A stretch of 64,000 nucleotides of DNA from Prosthecobacter sp. (GTDB lineage: Bacteria > Verrucomicrobiota > Verrucomicrobiia > Verrucomicrobiales > Verrucomicrobiaceae). Under the pieces are notes generated by a model. It searched no databases. It had not been told where the DNA came from and was given only the letters and a program-made list of their open reading frames with translations. The translations under genes were made by a program, and so were the position numbers. Each line of letters begins with the position of its first letter. Positions within the stretch are counted from its first letter, which is position 1. The DNA lies in contig NZ_JAGRPF010000079.1 in the NCBI RefSeq assembly GCF_020439865.1, positions 62,001 to 126,000 of the forward strand. Reading direction: 5' to 3'. Positions 43,761-52,295 of this stretch are shown in pieces.

Positions 43761-44729
43761 ATGCCACAAGCTCCGATCGCCCTCGCCATCCCCTCCGCCT
43801 GTGAACCGACCGAACCGGTCCTTCTGGCGATTTCCGGGGGGCGGGATTCGGTGGCGCTGCTGCATTTGATGCGGGAGGCGGGATTCACGAATCTTATCCT
43901 CTGCCACCTGAACCACGGCCTGCGCGGCATGGAATCGACGGGAGACGCGGCCTTTGTGCGGCGTCTGGCGAAGAAACACGAGCTGAAATGCGAGATCGAG
44001 GAGGTGGATGTGGCCGCGCTGGCGGAAAAACGCCGCATCTCGACCGAAACGGCGGCACGCGAGGCCCGGCATGCGTTTCTGCTGCGCATGGCCGAGAAGC
44101 ACGACGTCTGGGTCGTGCTGGTGGCCCATCATGCAGAGGATCAGGCGGAGACGATTCTGGCAAACCTGTGCCGCGGCACAGGTCTGGCCGGTCTGGCGGG
44201 CATGCATGCGGTACAGCGGCTGGATTCCGGCCTGCACCTCGTTCGTCCCATGCTGCAGGTGCGACGCAGTGAGATCGACGCGTATTTGAGATCCAAGCGC
44301 CTGAAGTTTCGCGAGGATTCGAGCAATCAGTCGCTGAAACATCGACGCAACCGTCTGCGGCATGAGGCCCTGCCGTTGCTCAATGACATTTTCGCCCGCG
44401 ACGTCGTGCCGCAGGTGGTCCGGCTGGGATCGCTGGCCGAACAGGATGACGACTGCCTGCAGCGTCAGGCCTTTGCGTTCTTAACTGCTCCCTTGGCAGT
44501 GAATGAGGATCGCTCTCTGTCCATCACCAAGGAGCTGCTCGCCCTTCATCCCGCCGTTCTGTCGCGTGTGTTCGCACTTTGGTTTCGCGAAGTGATGGAG
44601 CTGCCGGGCATCGAGAATGACGACATTGAAGCCGCGATGTCGATGCTCGCACCTGATGGCGCAGCCAAGATCAATCTGCCTCACGACAAGCACCTGCGCC
44701 GCAAGGCGAAGAAGCTGTGGGTGGAGTGA
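43761..44729 (+). CDS. tilS: tRNA(Ile)-lysidine synthase
   Basis: A 322-residue PP-loop ATPase. LLAISGGRDSVALLHLMREA holds the SGGxDS P-loop near residues 21-26, followed by CHLNHGLRG, TAAREARHAFL, HHAEDQAETILANLCRGTG and LRSKRLKFREDSSN; RNRLRHEALPLL is the family's tRNA-contact block. It converts C34 of the AUA-reading tRNA-Ile to lysidine and is essential in most bacteria. The ATG at 43761 (MPQAPIAL) was preferred; an ATG at 43725 would add 12 residues. It is shorter than E. coli TilS, lacking most of the C-terminal domain, as in many bacteria. Its stop directly abuts the convergent DUF1015 stop. Confidence 0.95.
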   Translation: MPQAPIALAIPSACEPTEPVLLAISGGRDSVALLHLMREAGFTNLILCHLNHGLRGMESTGDAAFVRRLAKKHELKCEIEEVDVAALAEKRRISTETAAREARHAFLLRMAEKHDVWVVLVAHHAEDQAETILANLCRGTGLAGLAGMHAVQRLDSGLHLVRPMLQVRRSEIDAYLRSKRLKFREDSSNQSLKHRRNRLRHEALPLLNDIFARDVVPQVVRLGSLAEQDDDCLQRQAFAFLTAPLAVNEDRSLSITKELLALHPAVLSRVFALWFREVMELPGIENDDIEAAMSMLAPDGAAKINLPHDKHLRRKAKKLWVE

Positions 44730-45965
44730 TCAGCCCTCCAGCGTGTTGATGAACAAACCGGAGCGCAGCTTCGGCTCAAACCACGTGCTTTTCGGTGGCA
44801 TGATCTGGCCGACATCGGAGATGGCCATGAGCTGGCTGACGGTGGTCGGGAACATGGAGAAGGCCACGGTGTGCTCCTTGGTGTTCACGAGTTTTTCCAG
44901 CTCCGCCGTGCCACGGATGCCGCCGATGAAATCGATGCGCTTGCTGGTGCGCGGATCGTCGATGCCGAGGATCGGCTTGAGCAGGCGGTCCTGCAGGATG
45001 CTGACATCAAGCTGGTCGATCGGGCTGGCATCCTTGGCCGGTTCCCAGGTCAGCTCATACCACTGGTCCTTGAGATACATGCAGCACTGGCCTGGCTTCG
45101 TGGGAGATTTCAGCGTGGTGGGCTTGATCGTGAAGACTTCGCCGACCTTCTTGAGGAACTCCTCGCGGTCGTTGCAGTTCAGGTCCTTCACCGCACGGTT
45201 ATAAGGCAGGATTTTGAGCTCGTTGCCGGGGAAGAGCACGCAGAGGAACCAGTTGTAGTTTTCCTCGCCGGTGTGGTTCGGATTGGCTTTGCGGCGGAGC
45301 TGGCTCACGCGGAAGGCGCTGGCGGCGCGGTGATGGCCGTCGGCCACGTAGGCGCAGGGCACCTGGCTTTCGAACAGGCTGGTCAATGACACACAGAGAC
45401 CGAGCGAGAGACGCCAGACCTGATGACGCACGCCGTCGGGCGCATTGATATCATAGATGGGCCGTTCGGCCTTCATGAAGCTCTCAATCAAGGCGCTGAT
45501 GCCGGCACGTTCGCGGTAGGTGAGGAAAATGGGGCCGGTGTTCGCGTCGAGCGTGTCCACGAGGTTGGTGCGGTCGTCCTCTTTGTCCTGACGCGTCTTC
45601 TCGTGCTTCTTGATGATGTCCTTCTCGTAGTCCTCGGTGTGGCAGACGGTGACGAGCCCGGTCTGGCTGTGGCCGGCGATGGTCTGGCGGTAGAGATACA
45701 TCGTGGGCTTTGCCTCGCGGACGAGTACGCCCTCTTTCTGCATGCGCAGGAAGCTTTCCTTGGCCTTGGCATAGACCGGGGCGGAATACGGATCGATTTC
45801 AGGATCGAGGTCGATCTCGGCGCGGTCCACATGCAGCAGGCTGTTGGGCTTGCCTTTGGCCAGGGCGGCGGCTTCTTCACGATTCACCACGTCGTAGGGA
45901 ACGGCGGCGACTTCGGGGGCGAATTTCGGGGCGGGAACGAGACCTTTGAATGTGCGGATGCGCAT
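44730..45965 (-). CDS. DUF1015 family protein
   Basis: A 411-residue soluble protein of the DUF1015 family. The N-terminal block KGLVPAPKFAPEVAAVPYDV is followed by LLHVDRAEIDLDPEIDPYS, EDYEKDIIKKHEKTRQDKED and YVADGHHRAASAFRV near 205-219. The DGHHR motif recalls ParB/sulfiredoxin-like nucleotide-handling folds, and the family has been linked to free serine kinase-like activity in other organisms. I cannot assign the reaction from sequence. It lies 30 bases downstream of cbiX on the same strand. Confidence 0.88.
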   Translation of the reverse strand: MRIRTFKGLVPAPKFAPEVAAVPYDVVNREEAAALAKGKPNSLLHVDRAEIDLDPEIDPYSAPVYAKAKESFLRMQKEGVLVREAKPTMYLYRQTIAGHSQTGLVTVCHTEDYEKDIIKKHEKTRQDKEDDRTNLVDTLDANTGPIFLTYRERAGISALIESFMKAERPIYDINAPDGVRHQVWRLSLGLCVSLTSLFESQVPCAYVADGHHRAASAFRVSQLRRKANPNHTGEENYNWFLCVLFPGNELKILPYNRAVKDLNCNDREEFLKKVGEVFTIKPTTLKSPTKPGQCCMYLKDQWYELTWEPAKDASPIDQLDVSILQDRLLKPILGIDDPRTSKRIDFIGGIRGTAELEKLVNTKEHTVAFSMFPTTVSQLMAISDVGQIMPPKSTWFEPKLRSGLFINTLEG

Positions 45966-45995
45966 GGGGCGGGATAAGATGGCGGGGGAGGCTTG

Positions 45996-47471
45996 TCAAT
46001 CCGCACTCTTGGGCTGATTCGCCTCATGATTCTGACGGGCGATCTTGCGTGCGGCGGAGACGACATGCGTGCAGGCCTCGATGCAGAGCAGGGGAATCGC
46101 GTTCGGGGCGTGATTCGGCTGCGTTTTGGACGCGGCTTCGTTCGCCATCGGCTGCGTGGAGGTGAGCGGCCAGAGAATGCGGCGGAGGCATTTTTCATTG
46201 GCGCAGCATTTTCCGATCATCGCATGCGCCTGCTCGTCGGTGATGGTGTTCGCAAAGCGATACATGCCGGTCTGGCGGCCGAGCATTTCGCGCAGCGGCA
46301 CGGCGGCGAGTTTTTCCCGTTCCAGCGCACGCGCCATGCCGATGGCGGCGGGGTAGAAGAAATCGAGGGCCAGGCGCAGTTCGTCGAGGTCGGTGAGATC
46401 AAGCCGCCAGCCACGATTCAAGGTCGGCGCGGAATGCAGCGGGCGGAAGGTGCCGCTGGCATCGTTGCGGGCAATGAAGAGGGCGTCATGCGCCTCGTGG
46501 TGGACTTGCAGGTCCTCTTTGCCACGATCGGCAATGTGGCAGAGCGAGTAGGAGCCATCGGCGTTGGTGGTGATGACGATCTCGCCGATCTCATCGAGGC
46601 CTGAGTTCAACCAGAAGGCCAGGGACGACTTCACCTCGTCATTCGGCATTCCGATCTTGTCAGTCACCTGATGCTTCGCGTCGAAATCGTTCACCTGATC
46701 GAGAATCACGTCCGCCATGAGCGGTTCAGTGCCGATTGCGCCGCTGTAATACACCTGGCGGCCCTGAAGCTCGTGAGGGTTCTGGTGGAAGACGCCGATC
46801 TCGCTGAGCGCGGCTCCCACTTCTTCGCGCATGCCGAGCAGCACCGGGATGTCCTGAAAGCTGTGCAGGCCGTCGGCGATGAAGAACGGCACGACGACGA
46901 CGTTCGGTGCAGTGGTGAGCTTTGCCCACTCGGCGACGAATGGCGCCTCCTCCATGTAAGCGTCGATCACTTCGGCAAAGCCGTAGTGCCCGGCGCGAAT
47001 GAGCGCCACCTGATCCTGAATGGCCTTGGTGGAGTTCTCGTTCAGGCTCGTGCCATGGCCGACGATGACGAGGCTGGTCTGATCCCGTGGCACATGCGGC
47101 GCCACTTCATCGGCACGCTGAATGAGCAGTCGCGTCATGTTCGGGTGAATGCCCACCGGATCGCAGTAATGGATCGTTTTGCCATCGCGATGCGTGGTCG
47201 GGCCGTCGAGGCGCAGTTCGCGCGGCAGCACCTGCTGGCAGAAGTAGCCTTCGCTGATGAAGTTCGGCACGATGTAGATGACGTCGCTGTCCACCATCTC
47301 ATAGACCTCGCGCATGTTCGGCTCCTCCTTCCAAAAGCAGCAGACGACCTCACGGAACAGGCCGCGGCGACGGATCGAGTCGGCGTGCAGGTGCGTGGGA
47401 GAGCTGGAGTCCGGATTCGTGGTGGAACCGTGACCGACGATGATGAGGGCGGCGTGTGAGTGGGATTTCAA
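45996..47471 (-). CDS. cbiX: CbiX-type sirohydrochlorin chelatase with C-terminal DR2241-type Fe-S domain
   Basis: A 491-residue protein. Two CbiX-like halves are seen: LIIVGHGSTTNPDSS near residue 9 and LVIVGHGTSLNENS near 135, each with the active-site-type His. A middle region at about 260-400 resembles the DR2241 stabilising domain. The tail carries KCCANEKCLRR and LLCIEACTHVV, whose four or more Cys match the DR2241 4Fe-4S binding domain. It should insert iron (siroheme) or cobalt (cobalamin) into sirohydrochlorin. With CobA-HemD and the AhbA/B-like protein nearby, iron insertion is favoured. Co-directional with dciA-like (16 bases) and DUF1015 (30 bases). Confidence 0.9.
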   Translation of the reverse strand: MKSHSHAALIIVGHGSTTNPDSSSPTHLHADSIRRRGLFREVVCCFWKEEPNMREVYEMVDSDVIYIVPNFISEGYFCQQVLPRELRLDGPTTHRDGKTIHYCDPVGIHPNMTRLLIQRADEVAPHVPRDQTSLVIVGHGTSLNENSTKAIQDQVALIRAGHYGFAEVIDAYMEEAPFVAEWAKLTTAPNVVVVPFFIADGLHSFQDIPVLLGMREEVGAALSEIGVFHQNPHELQGRQVYYSGAIGTEPLMADVILDQVNDFDAKHQVTDKIGMPNDEVKSSLAFWLNSGLDEIGEIVITTNADGSYSLCHIADRGKEDLQVHHEAHDALFIARNDASGTFRPLHSAPTLNRGWRLDLTDLDELRLALDFFYPAAIGMARALEREKLAAVPLREMLGRQTGMYRFANTITDEQAHAMIGKCCANEKCLRRILWPLTSTQPMANEAASKTQPNHAPNAIPLLCIEACTHVVSAARKIARQNHEANQPKSAD

Positions 47472-47487
47472 TGGAATGATTTATTCG

Positions 47488-47865
47488 TCAGCCGTGGCGG
47501 AAGCGGACGTCTCTAATTTTGGCGGCCGGCAGCTTTTCCTGCAGGCGTTTGAGGATCTTGCCCTTCTCCTGCATCAGCGCGTGATGGGCGGTGGGCTGCA
47601 TGAGGCGCACGGTCAGTACGCCTCGTTCAAAGGTATCCGGGCGCGTCATGCGAAACAGCATGGCGCCGACGATCTCCTCCCACGCGGCCAGGATGTCCTC
47701 CAGTTTCACGCGGTTGGCCATGCCGGCCTTCGCCATGATTTGAGCGGCGAGGTCGCCCACCTTGAGCGTCGGCAGGTCCATCAGCGGCCCGTCCTCCACA
47801 CCGCGCCATGCGGCGATGAGGTTGTGGCGCCTGCGCATGGCGGCCGTGGGCTTGCGGTTGTTCAT
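47488..47865 (-). CDS. DciA-like protein (DUF721)
   Basis: A 125-residue protein with the DUF721 pattern: VKLEDILAAWEEIVGAML, RPDTFERGVLTVRL and HHALMQEKGKILKRLQEKL. DciA members in bacteria without DnaC/DnaI help load the replicative helicase; others in the family have no assigned role. It starts a minus-strand group with cbiX and the DUF1015 gene, but a functional tie to tetrapyrrole synthesis is unlikely. The basic N-terminus (RKPTAAMRRRHN) is normal. Confidence 0.85.
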   Translation of the reverse strand: MNNRKPTAAMRRRHNLIAAWRGVEDGPLMDLPTLKVGDLAAQIMAKAGMANRVKLEDILAAWEEIVGAMLFRMTRPDTFERGVLTVRLMQPTAHHALMQEKGKILKRLQEKLPAAKIRDVRFRHG

Positions 47866-47968
47866 GGGGGCATGCTAGACCGCAATGGGCGGGTGCTAAA
47901 TCGCAAATTTCAAATCTCGCATTCCTCCCCATGCCCGCTAAGGGTCTCATCCCCCGATTTCAGCCATC

Positions 47969-49096
47969 ATGTCCGACGTTACCCTCCCCACCGACCACAC
48001 CGATCCCGTCAACGCCCAGATCCTCTCCGTCAGCGAGGACCGGGTGAAGGGCTTCCATCAGCATCCCTTCCAGTTCATCGCGCAGGAGAGCGGCGTGCCC
48101 TTTGACACCGTGGTGGAGCGCATCCGCGCCATGCTCGCCGCCGGCGTCATCCGCCGCGTGCGCCAAACCCTGCTGGCCAACAAACTTGCCGAGGGTGCGC
48201 TCGTCGCCTGGAAGCTCCCCGTGGACAAGCTCGACGCCGCCTTCGACTTCCTCTTCAAACAAGACCCCTTCAGCGGCCATGTCGTGCTGCGCAGCACTGA
48301 CCGCGAGGTCAGCGGCAGTGATTTCCGTCTGTGGACCACGCTCAAGGTCCCGCAGGATCGCAACATCAACGACCACTGCGACGTCCTGAAGCGTCTCATC
48401 GGCGCCGACGACTACTACACCATGCAGGCCCACGGCATCTTCGCCCTCGGCGTCGGCCACGTCCGTCGCAAGACGATGGAGCCCGGTGAAAAGGCCGACG
48501 AACCGGCCAAGATGATGACCACGAACATCGCCGACCTCGACGCGGAGGAGTGGAATGTGCTGCTCAATCTCAAAGGCGATCTCAAGCCCGAGGAAATCGG
48601 CCCCGAGCCGTGGGCTGGCCGCGCCAAGGATGCGGGCGTCACTTTGGAGAAGTTCTGCGAAGTCGCCAAGCGGCTCGATGAGAAAGGCGTGATTGGTCGC
48701 TTCTCCACCTTCCTCGAGCACGTCAAACCAAGCGCCACCGGCCAGCGCGTCACCCGCTTCAATGCCCTCTTCCACTGGAAAGTGCCGAAGGGCATGGAAG
48801 AACGCGCCGGCGGTGAAGTCGGACGTCATCCCATCATGACGCATGCTTACTGGCGTGAAGGCGGCGAGCGCTTTGCCAACGTCAACATCATGGGCGTCAT
48901 CCACGGCACCGACAAGGACACCGTCCTCGCTCACAAGGCCGCCATCGACAAGCACCTCGTCGAGACGGGCATCCCGGTCGAGTACACCAACGTCTTCTGG
49001 GGGGGGCGGAGTGAGATCAAACCCAGCGAAATCTCCCCGATCGTGTTCAAGGAATGGCACGCCAAATGGAAAGACGTGGCCGGTCCGGTGGTGTGA
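47969..49096 (+). CDS. Fused AhbA/AhbB-like siroheme decarboxylase (Lrp/AsnC-like, NirDL type)
   Basis: A 375-residue protein made of two Lrp-like halves. Half 1 (about 1-165) has a winged-helix start (ILSVSEDRVKGFHQHPFQFI; VIRRVRQTLL) and GHVVLRSTDREVSGSDFRLW. Half 2 (about 180-360) repeats this with KRLDEKGVIGRFSTFL and IMTHAYWREGGERFANVNIM then GVIHG. These match the conserved His/Arg-containing strands of siroheme decarboxylases AhbA and AhbB and of the fused NirDL. Those enzymes remove the C12 and C18 acetate carboxyls of siroheme on the way to heme or heme d1. It is divergent from the DciA/CbiX operon. No AhbC/AhbD radical SAM genes are in the window, so the end product is open. Confidence 0.8.
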   Translation: MSDVTLPTDHTDPVNAQILSVSEDRVKGFHQHPFQFIAQESGVPFDTVVERIRAMLAAGVIRRVRQTLLANKLAEGALVAWKLPVDKLDAAFDFLFKQDPFSGHVVLRSTDREVSGSDFRLWTTLKVPQDRNINDHCDVLKRLIGADDYYTMQAHGIFALGVGHVRRKTMEPGEKADEPAKMMTTNIADLDAEEWNVLLNLKGDLKPEEIGPEPWAGRAKDAGVTLEKFCEVAKRLDEKGVIGRFSTFLEHVKPSATGQRVTRFNALFHWKVPKGMEERAGGEVGRHPIMTHAYWREGGERFANVNIMGVIHGTDKDTVLAHKAAIDKHLVETGIPVEYTNVFWGGRSEIKPSEISPIVFKEWHAKWKDVAGPVV

Positions 49097-49192
49097 ATCG
49101 GGGAGGAGAGCTTTTTGCTCAACGTCTCGATTTCCGGGGGACTATGTTTTTGAAGCACTTCGGTTCCGTTCGACAGTGTCATCGCATCCGTG

Positions 49193-50362
49193 TCACCCGC
49201 CGACGCAGCGCAGGATGAGGTTTACGAGGGGCGGCGGCACAAACCAGCGGGAGCGTTCGAGCACCTTGCCGGTCTTGGGCTGGGAATAGGTGCTGGATTT
49301 GCTGGGGCTCTTCTTCTTCGGGCGACTTTGCGTCGGAGTTTCGGGATCGGTGGGATCGACGAGCAGCGTGTCCACCACGATGCTGGCGGTGGGAGTGCTG
49401 GGAGGGGTGACCTGATGGCGGATGGCGTAGTAGGCGGCGCCTTTGCTGGTGCCGGAGACAAAGTTGTACGTGTGGTAGCCGGTGCTGTCGGGCTCGTTCG
49501 TGACACGCGTACGGGAACTGGAATCGACGAGGAGGACGCTGACAACTTGATCGTCGTGGTCGGTGATGAGGCAGAGGTGATCATAACCACCGGGGAAAAT
49601 GCCGGAAAAGTCATGCGAACGGAAAGAGTCAAAGGGGAGGCCGGCGGTGACAACCTTGGACTGGGAGCATTGCAGGCCTTCGAGCTTCAGCAGCTTCTTG
49701 ACCGTGTTCAACTGCGTGAGGAAGGGGATGCCGGGATACACTTCGAGCGCAGCATCGGCGGCGGTAGATTCGCTGGCAGAGCCTAGTGTGCCGAAGAGTC
49801 TGGCGAGATCTTTGCGCGTCATTTCGCCGCTGCGCTGCGGAGTGTTCCAGCCCGTGGCGAGCCGGACGTTCACGGTGGCCGAGATGGGCTTTTCCGTCTT
49901 GGGGGCGGCCGCCGCCGCGGGCATTGGCGTGGCTGCGTCGGGTGTGGACGAATTGGCGGTGGTTGCGGGAGGCGTCGGTGCAGGGGCGCTGTCGGCTGAG
50001 ATGGTGAGTTTGATTTGTTCCGGTTTGCTGATGAGAATTTGCGGCTTCTTGCTCGCATCTCGAGAGAGCGTGATGCGGCCGGTGAGGGAGACTTCCTTGC
50101 CTTCGTACTGTTTCACATCGCCCACATCGGCCTGTTTGCTGACGAAGATGACCCCCGCGAAAGTGTGCTGCGGGAAGTTGCCGCCGAGATTCACATACGT
50201 CGTGCCTGTCTTGGAGGTGGAAACACCGAAGACTTTGCCGGTGACCGAGGCTTCCTCGCCGATGTGATTCGCTGCCTCCGAGTCGGGGTAAACCGGCGGC
50301 TGCTGGGCTGTGGCTGTCAGGACGCCGAGGGCACAAGCGAGAGTGATGAGTTTCAAGTTCAT
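49193..50362 (-). CDS. Exported protein with N-terminal OB-fold-like domain, function unknown
   Basis: A 389-residue protein with a signal peptide (MNLKLITLACALGVLTATAQ). Residues 25-120 resemble a bacterial OB-fold of the exported nucleic-acid-binding-like kind (IGEEASVTGKVFGVSTSKTG, TFAGVIF, YEGKEVSLTGRITLS). A Pro/Ala linker lies at about 127-160. A C-terminal domain at about 165-330 (GLPFDSFRSHDFSGIFPGGY; CLITDHDDQVVSVLLVDSS) has no recognised family. The basic, Pro/Ser-rich tail ends in RSRWFVPPPLVNLILR. Monocistronic by context. Periplasmic or surface location is inferred. Confidence 0.78.
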   Translation of the reverse strand: MNLKLITLACALGVLTATAQQPPVYPDSEAANHIGEEASVTGKVFGVSTSKTGTTYVNLGGNFPQHTFAGVIFVSKQADVGDVKQYEGKEVSLTGRITLSRDASKKPQILISKPEQIKLTISADSAPAPTPPATTANSSTPDAATPMPAAAAAPKTEKPISATVNVRLATGWNTPQRSGEMTRKDLARLFGTLGSASESTAADAALEVYPGIPFLTQLNTVKKLLKLEGLQCSQSKVVTAGLPFDSFRSHDFSGIFPGGYDHLCLITDHDDQVVSVLLVDSSSRTRVTNEPDSTGYHTYNFVSGTSKGAAYYAIRHQVTPPSTPTASIVVDTLLVDPTDPETPTQSRPKKKSPSKSSTYSQPKTGKVLERSRWFVPPPLVNLILRCVGG

Positions 50363-50443
50363 ACCGTCTTGGATGGCAAGCTGAACACTCGGCTTAAGTA
50401 AGTCAATCCTTTTGCCTTGCTTGTTTTTCCGCGGTTCCCGGTA

Positions 50444-51223
50444 TCAGTCGATGCGCGTGGCCCAGATCATTCCGGTCCTGTTCAGGAGATGGTGCAGCCA
50501 TTTCTTTTTGACCTGAAATGAGAAGCCGCACTCTTCGAGGCAGTGTTCGATCCTGCGAAGGCTATGACCGGGATGAAACAGGTGAAACTCCAGCATGATC
50601 CGCTTGAAGCGTCGCAGCACGTGGCGGCTGGTGTGCTCGAGGATGGCATACTCGCCGCCTTCGCAGTCCATCTTCAGGAGATCGCATTGATCGAGTTTTT
50701 CGCTCGTCATGATTTCCTCGATCGATCTGCATGGGACACGGCAGATGTGCAGCTGCTTCCGAGCTTGTCTGATGTTTTGGATTGCCAGCATCAGATGCAT
50801 GAATGTGGAGGGCTGGAACTGATGGGAACGGTTTAATCCCGCGAACCGGCGGTCTTCAATCAGTTCCAAGGTGCTGGACGGCGGCCCCGCCGCGCAGCGA
50901 TGAAGACGAACGTTGGTGATGCCGTTTTGTGCGAGGCTGTATTCGAAGCTGTCCGCAGACGAGGTGGGTTCCACGCAGATCATTCTCCCGCTGGGGATCT
51001 GTGGGGCCGCCCAGTGTGCGAATACTCCAACGTGGGAGCCGAGATCCATGATGGTATCAGTGGGACGGAGGTCGAATCCGGGATGTCGATAAACCTGCGC
51101 CTGAAAAATCTCCTCGATGATGCAACCCGCATCTTCGAGGAAGTCGGATGAGCTGAGGTGCAGGCGGGTGCCGTTGGGGAGTCTGATCACCGAATTCTCC
51201 TGGGAAGAAAGGACGGCGGGCAT
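50444..51223 (-). CDS. FkbM-family methyltransferase
   Basis: A 259-residue SAM-dependent methyltransferase of the FkbM type. IMDLGSHVGVFAHWAA near residue 58 is the SAM motif, RMICVEPTSSADSFEYSLAQ contains the acidic loop, and LLKMDCEGGEYAILE is the FkbM hallmark. IMLEFHLFHPGHSLRRI follows near the end. The ATG at 51223 was chosen; a GTG at 51262 would run into the terminator hairpin of the upstream gene. FkbM enzymes methylate hydroxyl groups of sugars or polyketides, often in cell-surface glycans. No glycan cluster is nearby, so the target is open. Confidence 0.9.
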   Translation of the reverse strand: MPAVLSSQENSVIRLPNGTRLHLSSSDFLEDAGCIIEEIFQAQVYRHPGFDLRPTDTIMDLGSHVGVFAHWAAPQIPSGRMICVEPTSSADSFEYSLAQNGITNVRLHRCAAGPPSSTLELIEDRRFAGLNRSHQFQPSTFMHLMLAIQNIRQARKQLHICRVPCRSIEEIMTSEKLDQCDLLKMDCEGGEYAILEHTSRHVLRRFKRIMLEFHLFHPGHSLRRIEHCLEECGFSFQVKKKWLHHLLNRTGMIWATRID

Positions 51224-51253
51224 GGATGGAAGCGGGAGAGAACGGCAAAACAA

Positions 51254-51287
51254 AAATGCCACCCGCTTTTTACAGCGGATGGCATTT
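51254..51287 (-). terminator. Rho-independent terminator of the TIM-barrel gene
   Basis: Fourteen-base stem with one mismatch: AAATGCCACCCGCT (51254-51267) and AGCGGATGGCATTT (51274-51287), 6-base loop. On the minus strand the stem is followed by TTTTTGTTTT-type sequence. It lies just downstream of the stop at 51314. Confidence 0.85.
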
Positions 51288-51313
51288 GGATCACAAGCCT
51301 TGGTTGCGAAAAC

Positions 51314-52177
51314 TTACGCGACGATCGGGTGCAGGTTGTCTTTGCACCACTGACCGTTCTGCTTGGTGACGCCATCAGGGTCATCGACGGCGACGTGGGC
51401 TTCGTCTTCGCAGATGATCCAGCCGGAGTAATTGCGGGCGACGAGCCACTCGGTGATTCTGTGGAAGTCGAGCTTGCCGGTGCCCATCTGTGCCCAAGGC
51501 TCGGCGCCGTTGCCGGAGAAGTCCTTGTAGTGGATGTGGTTCACGAGGTGCTGCCACTTGTTGAGGGTGGCGATGACGTCCATGCCGCCGCGGATGATGT
51601 GGCCGACGTCGGGTGTCCAGCCGGTGACCTTCGGGTCGAGGCTGCTGAGGACGACGTCGTAGTCCTCCTGGGTGCGGACGAGGGAGGCGGGCGGGGAGTT
51701 CGGGTGGTAGGAGCAGACGAGGCCGGCGTCGTGCGCACGTTGGGAAACGGCGTTGACATTTTTGGCGACGTTGAGGCGACGCTTTTGCAGATCATTTGTG
51801 CGGCCGGAGGGCAGCGTGACGGTGCCGAGCATGGCTCCGGGGAAATGCTTGAGGTAATTGATCGTGAAATCAGCGGCTTCCTTCTCATTCGGAGCCTCGT
51901 TGTCGCCATCCCATGCGCAGACGAGCGCGAGTCCGCAGAGCTTCATGTTGTACTGCTGGAGCGTGTCCTTCATCTTAATCGGGTCGATCTGCGGGCCGAG
52001 CCAGTACTTGGAGCAGCCGAGGGCGCTCTGGGAGATTTCAAGCACCATCGGCTCGATGCCGGTGAAGCCCGCCTCGGAGGCGACCTTGATCATGTGATCG
52101 AGTTTGTTGTCGTAACCTTTGCCCGTGCCCTGCATGAACCAGGTGTAGACTTCGGAGCCGAATTGAATTTTGCCCAT
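51314..52177 (-). CDS. Sugar phosphate isomerase/epimerase-like TIM-barrel protein
   Basis: A 287-residue xylose-isomerase-like TIM barrel. The ATG at 52177 (MGKIQFGSEVYTWFMQG) was chosen since the longer upstream frame is low-complexity and would overlap the hairpin before it. Conserved features are EAGFTGIEPM (strand 2 Glu), CSYHPNSPP, WTPDVGHIIRGG (metal-type Asp and His), HIHYKDFSG and GWIICEDEAH (terminal Glu). These are the divalent-metal ligands of the family. Likely acts on a sugar or inositol-type compound. No signal peptide. Its own terminator suggests a single-gene transcript. Confidence 0.9.
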   Translation of the reverse strand: MGKIQFGSEVYTWFMQGTGKGYDNKLDHMIKVASEAGFTGIEPMVLEISQSALGCSKYWLGPQIDPIKMKDTLQQYNMKLCGLALVCAWDGDNEAPNEKEAADFTINYLKHFPGAMLGTVTLPSGRTNDLQKRRLNVAKNVNAVSQRAHDAGLVCSYHPNSPPASLVRTQEDYDVVLSSLDPKVTGWTPDVGHIIRGGMDVIATLNKWQHLVNHIHYKDFSGNGAEPWAQMGTGKLDFHRITEWLVARNYSGWIICEDEAHVAVDDPDGVTKQNGQWCKDNLHPIVA

Positions 52178-52258
52178 GATGTTGAGTGTGGTTGTGGGTT
52201 TGCGTTGGAATGAAACAGCGGGCTCGTGGCCAGCAGGGGGCCATTTGAAACGAGCGGC

Positions 52259-52293
52259 GGCGGACTGTCTAGCGCCAAGTCGCGCTGTCCGCC
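52259..52293 (-). terminator. Hairpin downstream of the lipoprotein gene at 52296
   Basis: GGCGGAC (52259-52265) pairs with GTCCGCC (52287-52293), and inside AGCGC (52271-52275) pairs with GCGCT (52282-52286). It lies three bases after the stop. There is no U-tract, so function as a terminator is uncertain. Confidence 0.4.
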
Positions 52294-52295
52294 AA

